A stretch of DNA of 64,000 nt from positions 109,675 through 173,674 of the forward strand of contig NZ_JACBYI010000011.1 in NCBI RefSeq assembly GCF_019352175.1, written 5' to 3'. Both the position numbers and the translations under genes were made by a program. The notes under the pieces are model-generated. The model did not search any database. It saw only the letters and a program-made list of their open reading frames with translations, and was not told where the DNA came from. The first letter of the stretch is position 1. Each line of letters starts with the position of its first letter. Shown in pieces: positions 53,737-63,600 of the stretch. This DNA comes from Paenibacillus sp. S150 (GTDB lineage Bacteria; Bacillota; Bacilli; Paenibacillales; Paenibacillaceae).

Positions 53737-54501
53737 TCAATTCAGAAAGCCTGTCAAAGGCGAAGAGGCGACTGCCGCCTCTTCAACCGGACCCAGTCCG
53801 GCCAGATAGGCCTTGCGGCCTGCGGACACTGCCTCGCGGAAGGCTTCGGCCATCAGCAGCGGGTCGCGGGCAGTCGCAATAGCCGTGTTCAGCAGCACAG
53901 CAGAGGCTCCAAGCTCCATCGCTTCCGCCGCTTCGGACGGACGGCCGATTCCGGCATCCACAATAATCGGGAGCCCCACTTCGGAGATAAGAATCCGCAG
54001 CAGCTCTCTGGTCTTCAGACCTCGGTTCGAGCCGATGGGGGAGCCTAGCGGCATAATGGCGGCGGCTCCCGCCTGCTTCATCCGCAGCGCAGCTGACAGG
54101 TCCGGGCTCATATAGGGAAGCACCACGAAGCCTTCGGCGGCGAGGATTTCCGTGGCCCGGATCGTCTCCAGATTATCCGGCAGCAGATACTTCTGGTCTT
54201 TAATGACTTCAATCTTGACCCAGCTTCCGAGTCCCGCGGCTCTGGCCAGTCTGGCAATCCGCACAGCCTCTTCTGCGGTACGCGCGCCGGAGGTATTGGG
54301 CAGCAGGGTCATACACGATGGAATATGGCTGACAATATTATCCTGGCTCTCCGGGTCGACCCGGCGCAGGGCAACCGTGATCACCTGCGAGCCTGAGGAG
54401 GCAATCACCTCGGGAATCAAGGCATTGCGGCTGTATTTGCCGGTGCCGATGAACAGCCGGCTCGATAAAGACACGCCGCCAATAACAAAAGGATCTAACA
54501 T
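53737..54501 (-). CDS. thiG: Thiazole synthase ThiG
   Basis: A 254-aa TIM-barrel enzyme forming the thiamine thiazole from DXP, iminoacetate and ThiS-thiocarboxylate. Landmarks: FIGTGKY, VTVALRR, the Lys strand [22 protein letters not shown], the phosphate-binding [13 protein letters not shown] and [39 protein letters not shown] precedes the ATG. Its partner enzyme thiH follows by 30 bp. Confidence 0.97.
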   Translation of the reverse strand: MLDPFVIGGVSLSSRLFIGTGKYSRNALIPEVIASSGSQVITVALRRVDPESQDNIVSHIPSCMTLLPNTSGARTAEEAVRIARLARAAGLGSWVKIEVIKDQKYLLPDNLETIRATEILAAEGFVVLPYMSPDLSAALRMKQAGAAAIMPLGSPIGSNRGLKTRELLRILISEVGLPIIVDAGIGRPSEAAEAMELGASAVLLNTAIATARDPLLMAEAFREAVSAGRKAYLAGLGPVEEAAVASSPLTGFLN

Positions 54502-54895
54502 AAACCCGCCTCCCAGAATATGAAATACAGTAGTGAAAATAAGCTAGCTTGACGAAGAACGGACACACCTGACGGCGAAGCAAGGCTTTGGCTTTGGCCC
54601 AAAGCTCTAGCCTGGGAGCTTCAACAACGGCATTTCTGCGTTGTTTCGGAGACTATATCATCTGAACTTGAAAAGTTAAGAACGGCCGATTAAGATCCGT
54701 ATGACAATTCGAAGCTCATTTAGAAGCTCATTTAAATGAGGGGTCGGGTGTATTCTATTGCACTCTCTGCAATAGATTTCCCCTGTATCGTCCGAAAAAC
54801 GGAAGCTATTGTACTTTGTACATTAGACATCCATGCCGCTTCCCCGTAACTTCTCCCCCACTGTAGAGTCCTAAACTCCGCCCCCGGCCCTGGCT
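54502..54895. other. Gap inside the thiamine operon
   Basis: 394 bp without a gene between thiS and thiG. It carries two related short inverted repeats, CTATTGCA-CTCTC-TGCAATAG at about 54757-54777 and CTATTGTAC-TTT-GTACATTAG at about 54810-54830. These could be processing sites, repeat remnants, or traces of a lost gene. Confidence 0.5.
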
Positions 54896-55099
54896 TCAGC
54901 CTCCCCCGACAAAATGCACAAGCTCCAAACGGTCGCCTTCATTGAACGCCGTATCCGCATAATGCTCCTTGCCGACAATCTCGCCATTGCGCTCCACGAT
55001 GACGAGCCGTCCGTTCCATTCCGGACGGCCCAGCAGGTCGGCCACGGTCCGGCAGTCTTCCGCATACTCGGCGGCTTTGCCATTGATGATCAGATTCAT
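54896..55099 (-). CDS. thiS: Sulfur carrier protein ThiS
   Basis: A 67-aa ubiquitin-like carrier beginning MNLIINGK and ending VGGG, the Gly-Gly tail that is adenylated and thiocarboxylated to deliver sulfur to ThiG. AGGAGGTGAG precedes the ATG. It lies 35 bp after the thiE-like gene. No thiF is nearby, so the adenylyltransferase must be elsewhere. Confidence 0.94.
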   Translation of the reverse strand: MNLIINGKAAEYAEDCRTVADLLGRPEWNGRLVIVERNGEIVGKEHYADTAFNEGDRLELVHFVGGG

Positions 55100-55134
55100 G
55101 CCTTCTCACCTCCTTTGCGTGTTACATTCACCGT

Positions 55135-55737
55135 TCACGCGTTCTGAACTGCCAGCCGGTAAGCCCGGGCAGCGGCTGCAGCATCCTCCGCACCGCAAAT
55201 GCCGGACATTACCGCTATGCCGGCTGCACCCTGCCGGAGCACTTGTCCGGCATTGACCGGCTCTATTCCGCCGATGGCAATCAGCGGAATGCTGCTGCTG
55301 CGCACTGCTCCGGCCAGCAGCTCCAGGCCGCGCTCCTGCTGTCCCGGCTTGCTGGCGGTGGGGAAGACATGGCCGAACAGAACGTAGTCCGCCCCCTGCC
55401 GGCCCGCTTCCGCAGCCTCCGCCGCCGAATGAACCGACCTTCCCAGCCGCAGGCCCGGGGCGGCAGCGCGTGCAGCCGCCGGAGACAGGCTATGCCAGGC
55501 AAGCTGCACACCGCCCGCTCCGGCTCCCAGCGCAACATCCAGCCGGTCATTAATGACCAGTCTGGATGCGGGAATTCCGGCTCGCAGCAGCCGCTCTGCC
55601 ATGTCCAGCAGTTCCAGGGCGGACCGGTGCTTTTCCCGGAGATGGATATAGTCCACCAGCGGATACACAGCCGCCGCCAGGCTGACGAACCGTTCCGTCT
55701 CCAGCTTCCCGTCCGAAATCAAATGAATTTCAGCCAT
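55135..55737 (-). CDS. Thiamine phosphate synthase family protein (ThiE/TenI)
   Basis: A 200-aa TIM barrel: IHLISDGKL, IHLREKHRSALEL (thiazole/pyrimidine pocket region), RLVINDRLDVALGAGAGGVQLA, ADYVLFGHVFPTASKPGQQERGLELL, IGGIEPVNAGQVLRQGAAGIAVMSG. Both the synthase ThiE and the thiazole tautomerase TenI fit this fold. First-gene position in a thiazole operon favours a TenI-like role; the pyrophosphate-binding residues are not clear enough to decide. Directly controlled by the TPP riboswitch upstream. Confidence 0.88.
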   Translation of the reverse strand: MAEIHLISDGKLETERFVSLAAAVYPLVDYIHLREKHRSALELLDMAERLLRAGIPASRLVINDRLDVALGAGAGGVQLAWHSLSPAAARAAAPGLRLGRSVHSAAEAAEAGRQGADYVLFGHVFPTASKPGQQERGLELLAGAVRSSSIPLIAIGGIEPVNAGQVLRQGAAGIAVMSGICGAEDAAAAARAYRLAVQNA

Positions 55738-55783
55738 TCTTCTCACCTTCCATCGCCAATCCTTTACAGCCAAAACACAAAAA

Positions 55784-55809
55784 GACCACCCCCGCGATAG
55801 GAGGCAGTC
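55784..55809 (-). terminator. Riboswitch-controlled attenuator
   Basis: 10-bp stem GACTGCCTCC/GGGGGTGGTC (including G-U pairs) with loop TATCGC and TTTTTGTGTTTT after it, between the TPP aptamer and the first thi gene. Confidence 0.85.
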
Positions 55810-55865
55810 AGAAATTTGTACAGGAATAAGGGCTGAAAATTGCAACCCACCTGCAGTTCATTCAT

Positions 55866-55953
55866 TCTCCACTTTCCTACGCTGGTATCAACCAGATCAG
55901 GTTCAAAGGGTCCGAACGTTCCGTTCGTCTCAGCCTTGCGGCACCCCTAGTGA
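55866..55953 (-). promoter_or_regulatory. TPP riboswitch (thi-box aptamer)
   Basis: On the minus strand the conserved aptamer blocks appear in order: AGGGGTGC, GGCTGAGA, GGACCC, GAACCTGATCTGGTTGATAC and CAGCGTAGG. It lies 129 bp upstream of the first thi gene with a terminator between, so TPP binding should turn the operon off by premature termination. Confidence 0.97.
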
Positions 55954-56132
55954 CATATGCGTATTCAATTTGCTGTTGTGGTCCATCTTAACATATTATT
56001 CTTCCAAAAAGCTATACCTGCCGCCCAGCAATTCATATCTTCTGAACCGGCGCAAAAAAGAGCGGCCCCGGATGCTGAGGCACACTCTTGAATATCTGTA
56101 TTTTCCTGTCAGCCTGGTCTGCACAGCTGCTC

Positions 56133-57002
56133 TTACCCGTTGACAATTTCACCGCCGTTAACATGCATCACCTGTCCACTGACATAGGATGAATCATCGG
56201 AAGCCAGATAGACATAGGCCGGTGCCAGCTCTTCCGGCTGCCCCGGACGCTGCATGGGCTGGGTGCCGCCGAATTCACTGACCTTTTTGGCATCAAAGGT
56301 TGAGGGAATCAGCGGTGTCCAGATCGGACCCGGTGCCACAGCATTGACACGGATGCCTTTTTCCGCCAGATTCATCGACAGCGAGCGGGTGAAGCTGAGG
56401 ATTGCGCCTTTGGTAGACGAATAATCCAGCAGCTGCGGGCTGCCCCGGTACGCGGTAATCGAAGTCGTGTTGATGATTGTGGAGCCTTTTTTCAAATGCG
56501 GCATGGCTGCCTTGGTCAGGTAGAACATCGAGAAAATATTCGTGCGGAACGTCCGCTCAAGCTGCTCGGAGGTGATATCTTCAATCTTGTCCTGCGGATG
56601 CTGTTCGGCGGCATTGTTGATCAGGATGTCCAGCTTGCCCAATCCCTCAACCGTCTTGTTGATCAAATCCTGGCAGAACGCTTCTACTCCGATGTCACCG
56701 GCGACCAGAATACATTTCCGGCCCTCCTGCTCCACCTGGCGCTTGGTTTCTTCGGCATCGGAATGCTCATTCAGATAGGAAATGACCACATCCGCACCTT
56801 CCTTGGCAAAATGAACGGCAACCGCCCGTCCAATTCCGCTGTCGCCCCCCGTAATGAGAGCCGCCTTGCCCAGCAGCTTGCCTGCCGCCTTATAGCTTGA
56901 CGTTTCAAATTCCGGACGCGGATTCATCTCGCTCTCTATTCCGGGCTGCCGGTCCTGCACCTGCGGCGGCAAGGTTTTTTGAGCTTGATTGTTTTCTGGC
57001 AT
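56133..57002 (-). CDS. SDR-family oxidoreductase
   Basis: A 289-aa NAD(P)-dependent short-chain dehydrogenase of the group with an N-terminal extension (YhxC/YhdF-like). Rossmann motif ALITGGDSGIGRAVA, NNAAEQ, catalytic NTTSIT...YSSTKGA (Ser, Tyr, Lys) and the C-terminal SGQVMHVNGGEIVNG. The first 40 residues are Gln/Pro-rich. ATG follows AAGGAG. In Bacillus such proteins are general-stress or spore associated; substrate unknown. Single gene. Confidence 0.93.
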   Translation of the reverse strand: MPENNQAQKTLPPQVQDRQPGIESEMNPRPEFETSSYKAAGKLLGKAALITGGDSGIGRAVAVHFAKEGADVVISYLNEHSDAEETKRQVEQEGRKCILVAGDIGVEAFCQDLINKTVEGLGKLDILINNAAEQHPQDKIEDITSEQLERTFRTNIFSMFYLTKAAMPHLKKGSTIINTTSITAYRGSPQLLDYSSTKGAILSFTRSLSMNLAEKGIRVNAVAPGPIWTPLIPSTFDAKKVSEFGGTQPMQRPGQPEELAPAYVYLASDDSSYVSGQVMHVNGGEIVNG

Positions 57003-57275
57003 GATCCATTCTCCTTTCGCTGTGCAATCTTGGTTGTGCCACATCCTGTTAGGATGGCTTATGAGTTTTGGATTATACATCAGGGACAATAGCTGAATTC
57101 GCTTTACGTAATGTTACTTACCACACTTCACAGCCGGCCAAACAGAAAACAGAGCCGTTTCCGGCGAAAAGGCCGGATAGTTGCATTCATTTCTCTGCCC
57201 ACCCAGCGGCAAAGGATTCACCGGCTTTGGCAGGCAGCGTCTTCTGCGCATCTAGTAAATACCTTGCTTCAGAGG

Positions 57276-57640
57276 GAACAAACTGGCTATGCCGTCCTTG
57301 ACTGGTGGACAGCGCAGCTGTATTCAGGTGAAAGATTGCCTGCTTGAAAGTCGTTTGGAAGCCACCCGAGTGGAAAAAGTGAACTTAATTTTCTCCATCA
57401 CCCATTTTTCGCAAGCGTTAGTGGGAAAAAGGAACCCTAATCCATCCGTTCCCCCCTTATAGAGGGAAATATGCTTAAAATAAGTTACCTTTTTCCCACT
57501 ATTCCCTCTCCCGCAAGTTTTTTTGTCCATTTAGGTTCACTTTTTCCACTTCAGTCCATTCACGTCCTTGCCCCGGTAGTGATCCCGGGTGCCCCTGAAT
57601 TCCGTGCTTCTTCCTGCAAAACATAGAACCCACAGGTTCA
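57276..57640 (+). repeat. Composite intergenic repeat, copy D
   Basis: Diverged hairpin (GGCTATGCCGTCC), GGACAGCGCAGCTGTATT, then modules GAGTGGAAAAAGTG at 57368 and TAGTGGGAAAAAGG at 57419, 51 bp apart, followed by inverted copies (CTTTTTCCCACTA and ACTTTTTCCACTT). The tail TCCTGCAAAACA matches the end of copy A. Confidence 0.7.
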
Positions 57641-57710
57641 GCACGGCTACCACGCCTTTTAACTTATACATACCTTATCCGCAGCAAAAGAAATTCATAA
57701 TTTCCTATAC

Positions 57711-57815
57711 AAGCAGAAACGGCTTCGCCGTCCTTGTAAAGGACGGGGTGTTCCAGCGAGAAATAGAAGGATAATGGATAGCGTGAAACATATAAATGCT
57801 TATATTTCAAAAAAA
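57711..57815 (+). repeat. Dispersed hairpin-plus-tail element, copy 4
   Basis: GAAACGGCTTCGCCGTCCTT with AAGGACGG return arm, then AGAAGGATAATGGATAGCGT, GAAACATATAAATGC and TTATATTTCAAAAAAAA. It lies just after the stop of the small membrane protein gene on the other strand. Confidence 0.65.
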
Positions 57816-57861
57816 AGCCCCGGCAGCCGCAGCCGCCAGAGCCATCTCATCTTACATCTCC

Positions 57862-58287
57862 TTAGATAATATGTCTGTACACCATGAAAAACATCATCAC
57901 AATCAGCACCGCCATCAACAGCAGGCTCATCGTCCGGAGCTTCGCGGTATGGCCCGACACATCGCGGTTCTCGCGCATTCCGGCCGCAGCAAGACGCAGG
58001 GGCTTGCTCATGATTCCCCCGAGGGCAAACATCGCCAGCAGTAGTACAACAACGACAACCATCCAGGCCACGGTATAATCCCCTTGCGTCATCATATAGC
58101 CGCCGGTCAGCAGCTGAATGACCAGCCCGTACTGGGCAAACCGGTTGAAGCCGCCGATGGCGGTAAGCGTCCCTTCTTTGGCTGCAGCAGAGAGCTTGGC
58201 CGTACCGCTCAGAATAAACGGCAGCACCAGATAGAAGCCGAGCGCCAAGGTCCCGATCATATGTAGGAAAAAGAAAATCCGGTCCAT
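57862..58287 (-). CDS. Small four-TM integral membrane protein, family not recognised
   Basis: A 141-aa protein with four hydrophobic segments (about 3-25, 45-65, 73-92, 117-137). The first carries FFFLHMIGTLALGFYLVLPF, with a membrane-embedded His; the second has GGFNRFAQYGLVIQLLTGGY; a Met-rich last segment ends MMFFMVYRHII. The intramembrane His pattern recalls DUF2269/CopD-like proteins that may bind haem or copper, but this is weak. GAGGAGGTTAAGC precedes the ATG. It stands alone between repeat DNA and the mdh terminator. Confidence 0.75.
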   Translation of the reverse strand: MDRIFFFLHMIGTLALGFYLVLPFILSGTAKLSAAAKEGTLTAIGGFNRFAQYGLVIQLLTGGYMMTQGDYTVAWMVVVVVLLLAMFALGGIMSKPLRLAAAGMRENRDVSGHTAKLRTMSLLLMAVLIVMMFFMVYRHII

Positions 58288-58361
58288 GCTTAACCTCCTC
58301 ACTTCTCACTGTGATATAAGTTACATCGTTATTATACCCAACCGCCTTGCCGATGAAAAGA

Positions 58362-58394
58362 AAGCCCTCATTCCATAAACGCAAATGAGGGCTT
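58362..58394 (-). terminator. Terminator of the citZ-icd-mdh region
   Basis: 11-bp perfect stem AAGCCCTCATT/AATGAGGGCTT with an 11-nt loop, 14 bp after the mdh stop, followed on the minus strand by TTCTTTTC. Confidence 0.88.
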
Positions 58395-58408
58395 GTGACA
58401 GCTTGAAG

Positions 58409-59350
58409 TCAGACTGTAACTACTGAAGTTACCGCACGTACTGAATCCGCAGACTTATCCAGAGCCGCCTGTTCTTCCGCTGTCAGCTCCAGCTCATAAA
58501 TCTTCTCAATGCCATCCGCGCCAAGCAGTGCCGGAATGCCCATGAAGAGGCCATCGTAGCCGTATTCCCCTTCAAGCAAAGCGATGACGGGAATGATCCG
58601 CTTCTTGTCCTTCAGAATGGCTTCCGTCATCTGCACCAGGGATGCCGCCGGTGCGTAGTAAGCGCTGCCGTTCCCCAGCAGGCTTACAATCTCTCCGCCG
58701 CCGACGCGTGTGCGCTGCACGATTTCCGCAATCCGCTCAGCCGGGATCAGCGTGTCAATCGGAATGCCTCCGACACTGGAGTAACGCACCAGCGGAACCA
58801 TGTCGTCGCCGTGTCCACCCAGAACAAAGCCGCGCACATCCTCCACCGAAACATTAAGCTCCTGGGCGATGAAGGTGCAGTAACGTGCCGTATCCAGCAC
58901 GCCGGATTGGCCGATTACACGGTTTTTGGGGAAGCCCAGCGCGTTATAGGCCACATAAGTCATGGCATCCACCGGATTGCTCAGGATGATGACGATGGAT
59001 TCCGGAGCTACCCGCTTCACATTCCCGCAGACCGATTTCACAATGCCTGCATTGGTGTTGACCAGATCATCGCGGCTCATCCCCGGCTTGCGGGCAATGC
59101 CTGCAGTGATAATTACGATATCAGAATCCGCCGCATCCTCATAGCTTGAGGTTCCGGTAATCTGGGCATCGAAATTCTGCACAGGACCGGCTTCAAGCAT
59201 GTCCAGCGCCTTGCCCTTGGTCGGGTTCTCCAGCTGGGGAATATCCAGCAGCACCACATTGCCAAGCTCCTTCTGGGCAAGCATAAGCGCCGTGGTGGCG
59301 CCGGTAAAACCGGCACCCACGACTGTAATTTTATAACGTTTGATGGCCAC
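58409..59350 (-). CDS. mdh: Malate dehydrogenase
   Basis: 313 aa, NAD-dependent, LDH-like type. Rossmann motif [13 protein letters not shown], then [35 protein letters not shown], catalytic [14 protein letters not shown]. The start is GTG at 59350 with GGAGGA 6 nt upstream. It is the third gene of the citZ-icd-mdh cluster, 18 bp after icd. Oxidises malate to oxaloacetate. Confidence 0.97.
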   Translation of the reverse strand: MAIKRYKITVVGAGFTGATTALMLAQKELGNVVLLDIPQLENPTKGKALDMLEAGPVQNFDAQITGTSSYEDAADSDIVIITAGIARKPGMSRDDLVNTNAGIVKSVCGNVKRVAPESIVIILSNPVDAMTYVAYNALGFPKNRVIGQSGVLDTARYCTFIAQELNVSVEDVRGFVLGGHGDDMVPLVRYSSVGGIPIDTLIPAERIAEIVQRTRVGGGEIVSLLGNGSAYYAPAASLVQMTEAILKDKKRIIPVIALLEGEYGYDGLFMGIPALLGADGIEKIYELELTAEEQAALDKSADSVRAVTSVVTV

Positions 59351-59368
59351 GAATTGTCCTCCCAAAGA

Positions 59369-60664
59369 TTACAGATGATTGATGATTTCGTCAGCAAACG
59401 CGGAGCATTTCAGCTCTGTTGCACCTTCCATCTGACGGGCGAAATCGTAGGTAACGGTCTTGTTGTTGATTGCAGTGCTCATGCCTTTGTAGATCAGATC
59501 CGCCGCTTCCTGCCAGCCCAGGTGCTCCAGCAGCATTACGCCGGACAGGATAACCGAACCCGGATTCACTACGTCCTTATCGGCATACTTCGGTGCAGTG
59601 CCATGAGTGGCTTCAAAAATGGCGTGTCCCGTAATGTAGTTGATATTCGCTCCCGGTGCAATGCCGATACCGCCGATTTGCGCAGCCAGTGCATCGGACA
59701 GGTAGTCGCCGTTCAGGTTGAGCGTAGCGATAACATCGAAATCGGTTGGACGGGTCAGCACCTGCTGCAGGGCGATATCCGCAATCGCATCCTTGACGAT
59801 GATTTTGCCGGCCGCCTCCGCTTCCTTCTGGGCTGCGTTCGCCGCAGCCTCGCCGCTCTTCTCCTTAATCGCATCATACTGATTCCAGGTGAAGACATGA
59901 TCGCCGAATTCCTGCTCAGCCACTTCGTAGCCCCAGTTCTTAAATGCGCCTTCGGTGAACTTCATGATATTGCCTTTATGCACCAGCGTTACGCTCTTGC
60001 GGCCATGCTTGATTGCATATTCAACGGCGGAGCGGACCAGCCGCTTCGAGCCTTCCGAGGATACCGGCTTGATGCCGATGCCGGAGGTTTCCGGGAACCG
60101 GATTTTGTTCACACCAAGCTCGTTTTGCAGGAAATCTATTACCTTCTTCACTTCGGCGGAGCCTTCCTGATATTCGATTCCGGCATAAATATCCTCCGTG
60201 TTCTCACGGAAAATCACCATATCCACCAGCTCGGGATGCTTCACAGGCGAAGGCACACCGTCAAAATAGCGTACCGGACGCAGGCAGACATACAGATCCA
60301 ATTCCTGGCGCAGCGCCACATTCAGGGAACGGATACCTCCTCCGATTGGAGTAGTCAGCGGCCCCTTGATCGCTACGATGTACTCACGGATTGCTTCCAG
60401 GGTATCATTCGGCAGCCATTCACCATATGTATTGAAGGCCTTCTCGCCGGCAAATACTTCATACCAGGCAATCTGCTTTGCGCCGCCGTAGGCTTTGGCT
60501 ACTGCGGCATCCAGTACCCGTTTGGAGGCTTTCCAAATGTCGCGTCCTGTACCGTCACCCTCAATGAACGGGATGATCGGATGATCCGGAACGAGCAGCT
60601 TGCCGTCTTCGATTGTGATTTGTTCGCCTTCTGTCGGCAGATCGTATTTTTCCAGTTTCAACAT
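59369..60664 (-). CDS. icd: NADP-dependent isocitrate dehydrogenase
   Basis: 431 aa. [14 protein letters not shown], the substrate-binding/phosphorylation-site region [43 protein letters not shown], and the C-terminal cofactor region [20 protein letters not shown]. The length fits the Bacillus/E. coli homodimeric class. Preceded by citZ with a 169-bp gap that may contain a second promoter. Confidence 0.98.
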   Translation of the reverse strand: MLKLEKYDLPTEGEQITIEDGKLLVPDHPIIPFIEGDGTGRDIWKASKRVLDAAVAKAYGGAKQIAWYEVFAGEKAFNTYGEWLPNDTLEAIREYIVAIKGPLTTPIGGGIRSLNVALRQELDLYVCLRPVRYFDGVPSPVKHPELVDMVIFRENTEDIYAGIEYQEGSAEVKKVIDFLQNELGVNKIRFPETSGIGIKPVSSEGSKRLVRSAVEYAIKHGRKSVTLVHKGNIMKFTEGAFKNWGYEVAEQEFGDHVFTWNQYDAIKEKSGEAAANAAQKEAEAAGKIIVKDAIADIALQQVLTRPTDFDVIATLNLNGDYLSDALAAQIGGIGIAPGANINYITGHAIFEATHGTAPKYADKDVVNPGSVILSGVMLLEHLGWQEAADLIYKGMSTAINNKTVTYDFARQMEGATELKCSAFADEIINHL

Positions 60665-60833
60665 TAGTGGGTATTCCTCCTAAAAGTTTTGTAGTGCATG
60701 GCTTCCTTGCGGCAGTTCATGCAAATATGGAAGCATCTGCTTAATGGGGGCAGCCCGCACTTCGGAAGCACAGGCTTTGGACTTGCGCATATTTCATTCT
60801 ACTAAAGGGGTGGAGAGGCCTGCAAGGGCCGCT

Positions 60834-61946
60834 TTATCTTTCGTCCACCGGAATGTACTTTTGTTCGGACATGCCTGTGTATTCCGCACGCGGGCGGATG
60901 ATGCGGTTATCCTCATATTGCTCCAGAAAATGTGCAGTCCATCCCGAAGTGCGGCTGATCGCAAAGATAGGCGTGAACAGCTCCCGCTCAATGCCAAGCT
61001 GCGTGTAAACCGAAGCCGAATAAAAATCGACGTTAGGCTTGAGGCCCTTTTGCGAAGTGATCAGCTCTTCGACCTTGACAGACATATCGTAGAGGGTTGT
61101 GTCATTCTTCATCATTCCCAGCTCGTGGGACATCTTCATCAGATGCTTGGCGCGCGGATCGCCATTCTTATAGACCCGATGGCCAAAGCCCATAATCTTC
61201 TCGCGGCGTTCCAGCTTTCCGCGGATGTATGGCTCTACCGCATCCAGGCTGCCGATCTCCTCCAGCATCTTCATAACTGCTTCGTTCGCGCCGCCGTGCA
61301 GCGGCCCCTTCAGCGCACCGATGGCCGATGTCACACCCGAATAAATGTCCGACAATGTAGCCACAGTTACGCGTCCGGCAAACGTGGACGCATTCAGTTC
61401 ATGATCGGCATGAAGCACAAGCGCGGCATCCAATGCTTTGACGGATACGATATCCGGTTGTTTGCCCCAGAGCATGTAGAGGAAATTCTCGGCAAGCGAC
61501 AGGCCTTCCTTGGGAGCTACAGGCTCCAGGCCTTTGCGGATGCGCGCCAGTGCAGCCACAACCGTCGGAATCTGCGCCTGCAGCTTCACGGCCTTGATCT
61601 CATTGGCCTCACGGCTCATATCGTCTGCCGCTTCGTCATAGAGGGCAAGGCTAGATACAGCCGAACGCAGTGCAGCCATAGTGTTGGCTTCCCTGGGATA
61701 CAGCTTCATTTGCGCAATCACCTGATCCGGGATAGGGGCAAAGGCGCTGAGATCACGCTGCAGTGCCTGCAGCTCGGGAGTCGTCGGCAGATTGCCGAAC
61801 CATAACAAATATGCGGTCTCTTCGAAGGTGGCTTTCTCCGCAAGTTCATCAATATCATAACCGCGGTAAGTGAGTACTCCGTCCACAATGGAGCTGATCG
61901 AGGAGGTAGTGGCAACAATGCCTTCCAATCCTTTAGTAGCTGTCAT
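60834..61946 (-). CDS. citZ: Citrate synthase
   Basis: 370 aa, Gram-positive hexameric/dimeric type. Conserved GLEGIVATTSSISSIVDGVLTYRGYDIDELA, catalytic His in LVLHADHELNAST, the GPLHGGANEAV loop, MGFGHRVYKNGDPR and the catalytic Asp in KPNVDFYSASVY. Condenses acetyl-CoA and oxaloacetate. First gene of the TCA cluster; a cre-like site 49 bp upstream suggests carbon catabolite control. Confidence 0.97.
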   Translation of the reverse strand: MTATKGLEGIVATTSSISSIVDGVLTYRGYDIDELAEKATFEETAYLLWFGNLPTTPELQALQRDLSAFAPIPDQVIAQMKLYPREANTMAALRSAVSSLALYDEAADDMSREANEIKAVKLQAQIPTVVAALARIRKGLEPVAPKEGLSLAENFLYMLWGKQPDIVSVKALDAALVLHADHELNASTFAGRVTVATLSDIYSGVTSAIGALKGPLHGGANEAVMKMLEEIGSLDAVEPYIRGKLERREKIMGFGHRVYKNGDPRAKHLMKMSHELGMMKNDTTLYDMSVKVEELITSQKGLKPNVDFYSASVYTQLGIERELFTPIFAISRTSGWTAHFLEQYEDNRIIRPRAEYTGMSEQKYIPVDER

Positions 61947-61994
61947 AATCTCTCTCCTTTGCCAACAAGGGTATAAAAGCTGTTTTTTCGCTCA

Positions 61995-62008
61995 TGAAAA
62001 CATTTACA
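61995..62008. promoter_or_regulatory. cre-like CcpA site upstream of citZ
   Basis: TGTAAATGTTTTCA on the minus strand fits the cre consensus TGWNANCGNTNWCA except for T instead of C at the central CG. citZ is CcpA-repressed in Bacillus subtilis, which supports the call. Confidence 0.6.
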
Positions 62009-62345
62009 TTTTGATGTATTCAAATCTTAAATAACCAGGCGCAGCGACATCCTGCAGAGAATGCAACGAACTTTCGGCATGTAACCTTTATTTATCATAC
62101 CGGATTTTGACGGTTATGTGAACAACGTGGGAGCTTTGCAGCGGATCAAATGATTTTATCGGACAGATAGAAAAAAACTTCCGAAATCCCTGTTTCGTGG
62201 TTGCGCTTTCAGTTTATAGAGGCAGCCTCGCTGCGGCGGACTGGGGCCTCCCGGTAACCGGATAGTCTTTAAATTCAATCTTTGAATATATATTAGACGA
62301 GCTGGTTCTATGAGTCAGCAGCCTGTGACCCTGGAGGGATCAAGC
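62009..62345. other. Divergent intergenic region citZ / ytvI
   Basis: No gene. It must hold the promoters of citZ and ytvI; no unambiguous boxes were chosen. Confidence 0.4.
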
Positions 62346-63461
62346 ATGGATTCGCTGGTATTAAAAAGAGTGCTGCGCGGCCTCTGGGTTGTGCTTGCCG
62401 CCTCATTGCTGCTGGTGGCGGTCTATGTATTGCTCCCGCTCGTGTATCCTCTGCTGCTCGCCTACCTTCTCGCCTATCTGATGCATCCGCTGGTGCTTAT
62501 TCTAAGAGGGTTCAAGCTTCCGCGTTGGCTCGCTGTGACCCTTTCGCTTCTCTTCTATGTGGGAGGAACTGCGCTGGTGCTGACCGCGCTGATTACCCGC
62601 CTTGTCAAAGAGCTGATTGTGCTGCTTCAGACCTTTGATCTCCATACCGGCCAGTGGCGGGAGCTGCTGCTGTCCATCAGCCGGAATGCTAGTATTCAAA
62701 ATATTATTAACCAAATCAACCAGTTCTACCACGATAACCCGAACTATCACGCTACGATCGACAGCAATATCAGCAGGACCACCGAGACGGTCGGCCAGGC
62801 CATGACCCAGGTGATTACCGGGTTCTTCAATATGATCCTTAAGCTGATCTCCGCACTGCCCAGCATGGGCACCATTCTTATCGTCATCATGTTATCCGCC
62901 TTTTTCCTCAGCACCGGCTGGGAACGGCATAACGCCAAGCTTAGAGCAATAGTGCCTGCGCCGCTGCGCAGACCCGTATCGGAGATCTGGCAGGACCTGC
63001 GCAAAGCGCTGTTCGGCTATCTGCGGGCACAGCTGGTGCTGATCTCGATCACAGCCGTAATTGTCATCATCGGCCTGCTGCTGCTTGGCGTGAATTCCGC
63101 TTTTGCCATCGGGCTGACGATTGGCCTTGTCGATCTGGTTCCCTATCTCGGCGTAGGCATCGTGCTGCTTCCGTGGGCGCTGTACTCCTACATGACCGGC
63201 AATCTGGCCCTCGGCATCGGACTGTCGGTGCTCTATGCGGTGATCCTTATTACCCGCCAGGTGCTGGAGCCGAAGGTGCTTGCGAGCAGCATAGGCCTGG
63301 ACCCGCTTGCGATGCTGATCGGCATGTTCGCCGGCCTCCAGCTGTTCGGCATGCTCGGCCTGCTTCTTGGCCCCGTCCTGCTGGTTGTGCTTGACGCCTT
63401 CCACCGGGCCGGCGTATTCCGCGCCCTGCACAGCTATATTGTCAGCGGCAGGCTGCATTGA
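62346..63461 (+). CDS. ytvI: Sporulation-associated AI-2E-family membrane protein YtvI
   Basis: A 371-aa polytopic protein of the AI-2E/PerM family: N-terminal TM pair (GLWVVLAASLLLVAVYVLLPLVY, LLAYLLAYLMHPLV), TM3, a soluble loop of about 100 residues, then five or so TM segments with LVDLVPYLGVGIVLLPWAL and the C-terminal RQVLEPKVLASSIGLDPLAMLIGMFAGLQLFG. The start is ATG at 62346 with GGAGGGA 7 nt upstream. In Bacillus ytvI neighbours citZ and is implicated in sporulation; transport substrate unknown. Confidence 0.9.
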   Translation: MDSLVLKRVLRGLWVVLAASLLLVAVYVLLPLVYPLLLAYLLAYLMHPLVLILRGFKLPRWLAVTLSLLFYVGGTALVLTALITRLVKELIVLLQTFDLHTGQWRELLLSISRNASIQNIINQINQFYHDNPNYHATIDSNISRTTETVGQAMTQVITGFFNMILKLISALPSMGTILIVIMLSAFFLSTGWERHNAKLRAIVPAPLRRPVSEIWQDLRKALFGYLRAQLVLISITAVIVIIGLLLLGVNSAFAIGLTIGLVDLVPYLGVGIVLLPWALYSYMTGNLALGIGLSVLYAVILITRQVLEPKVLASSIGLDPLAMLIGMFAGLQLFGMLGLLLGPVLLVVLDAFHRAGVFRALHSYIVSGRLH

Positions 63462-63600
63462 GTCCCGGAGTGCGCTTACTCCCGGCGGCTGGACCGACTG
63501 AGCCGATTAAGGGTAACCTGCAGCTAACGGAATCCCGCGGAATAGAACCGCGGCTCGCAGAAAGCCAACGCTCCAGCAGAGCTGGAAAATCAGTTTCTGC

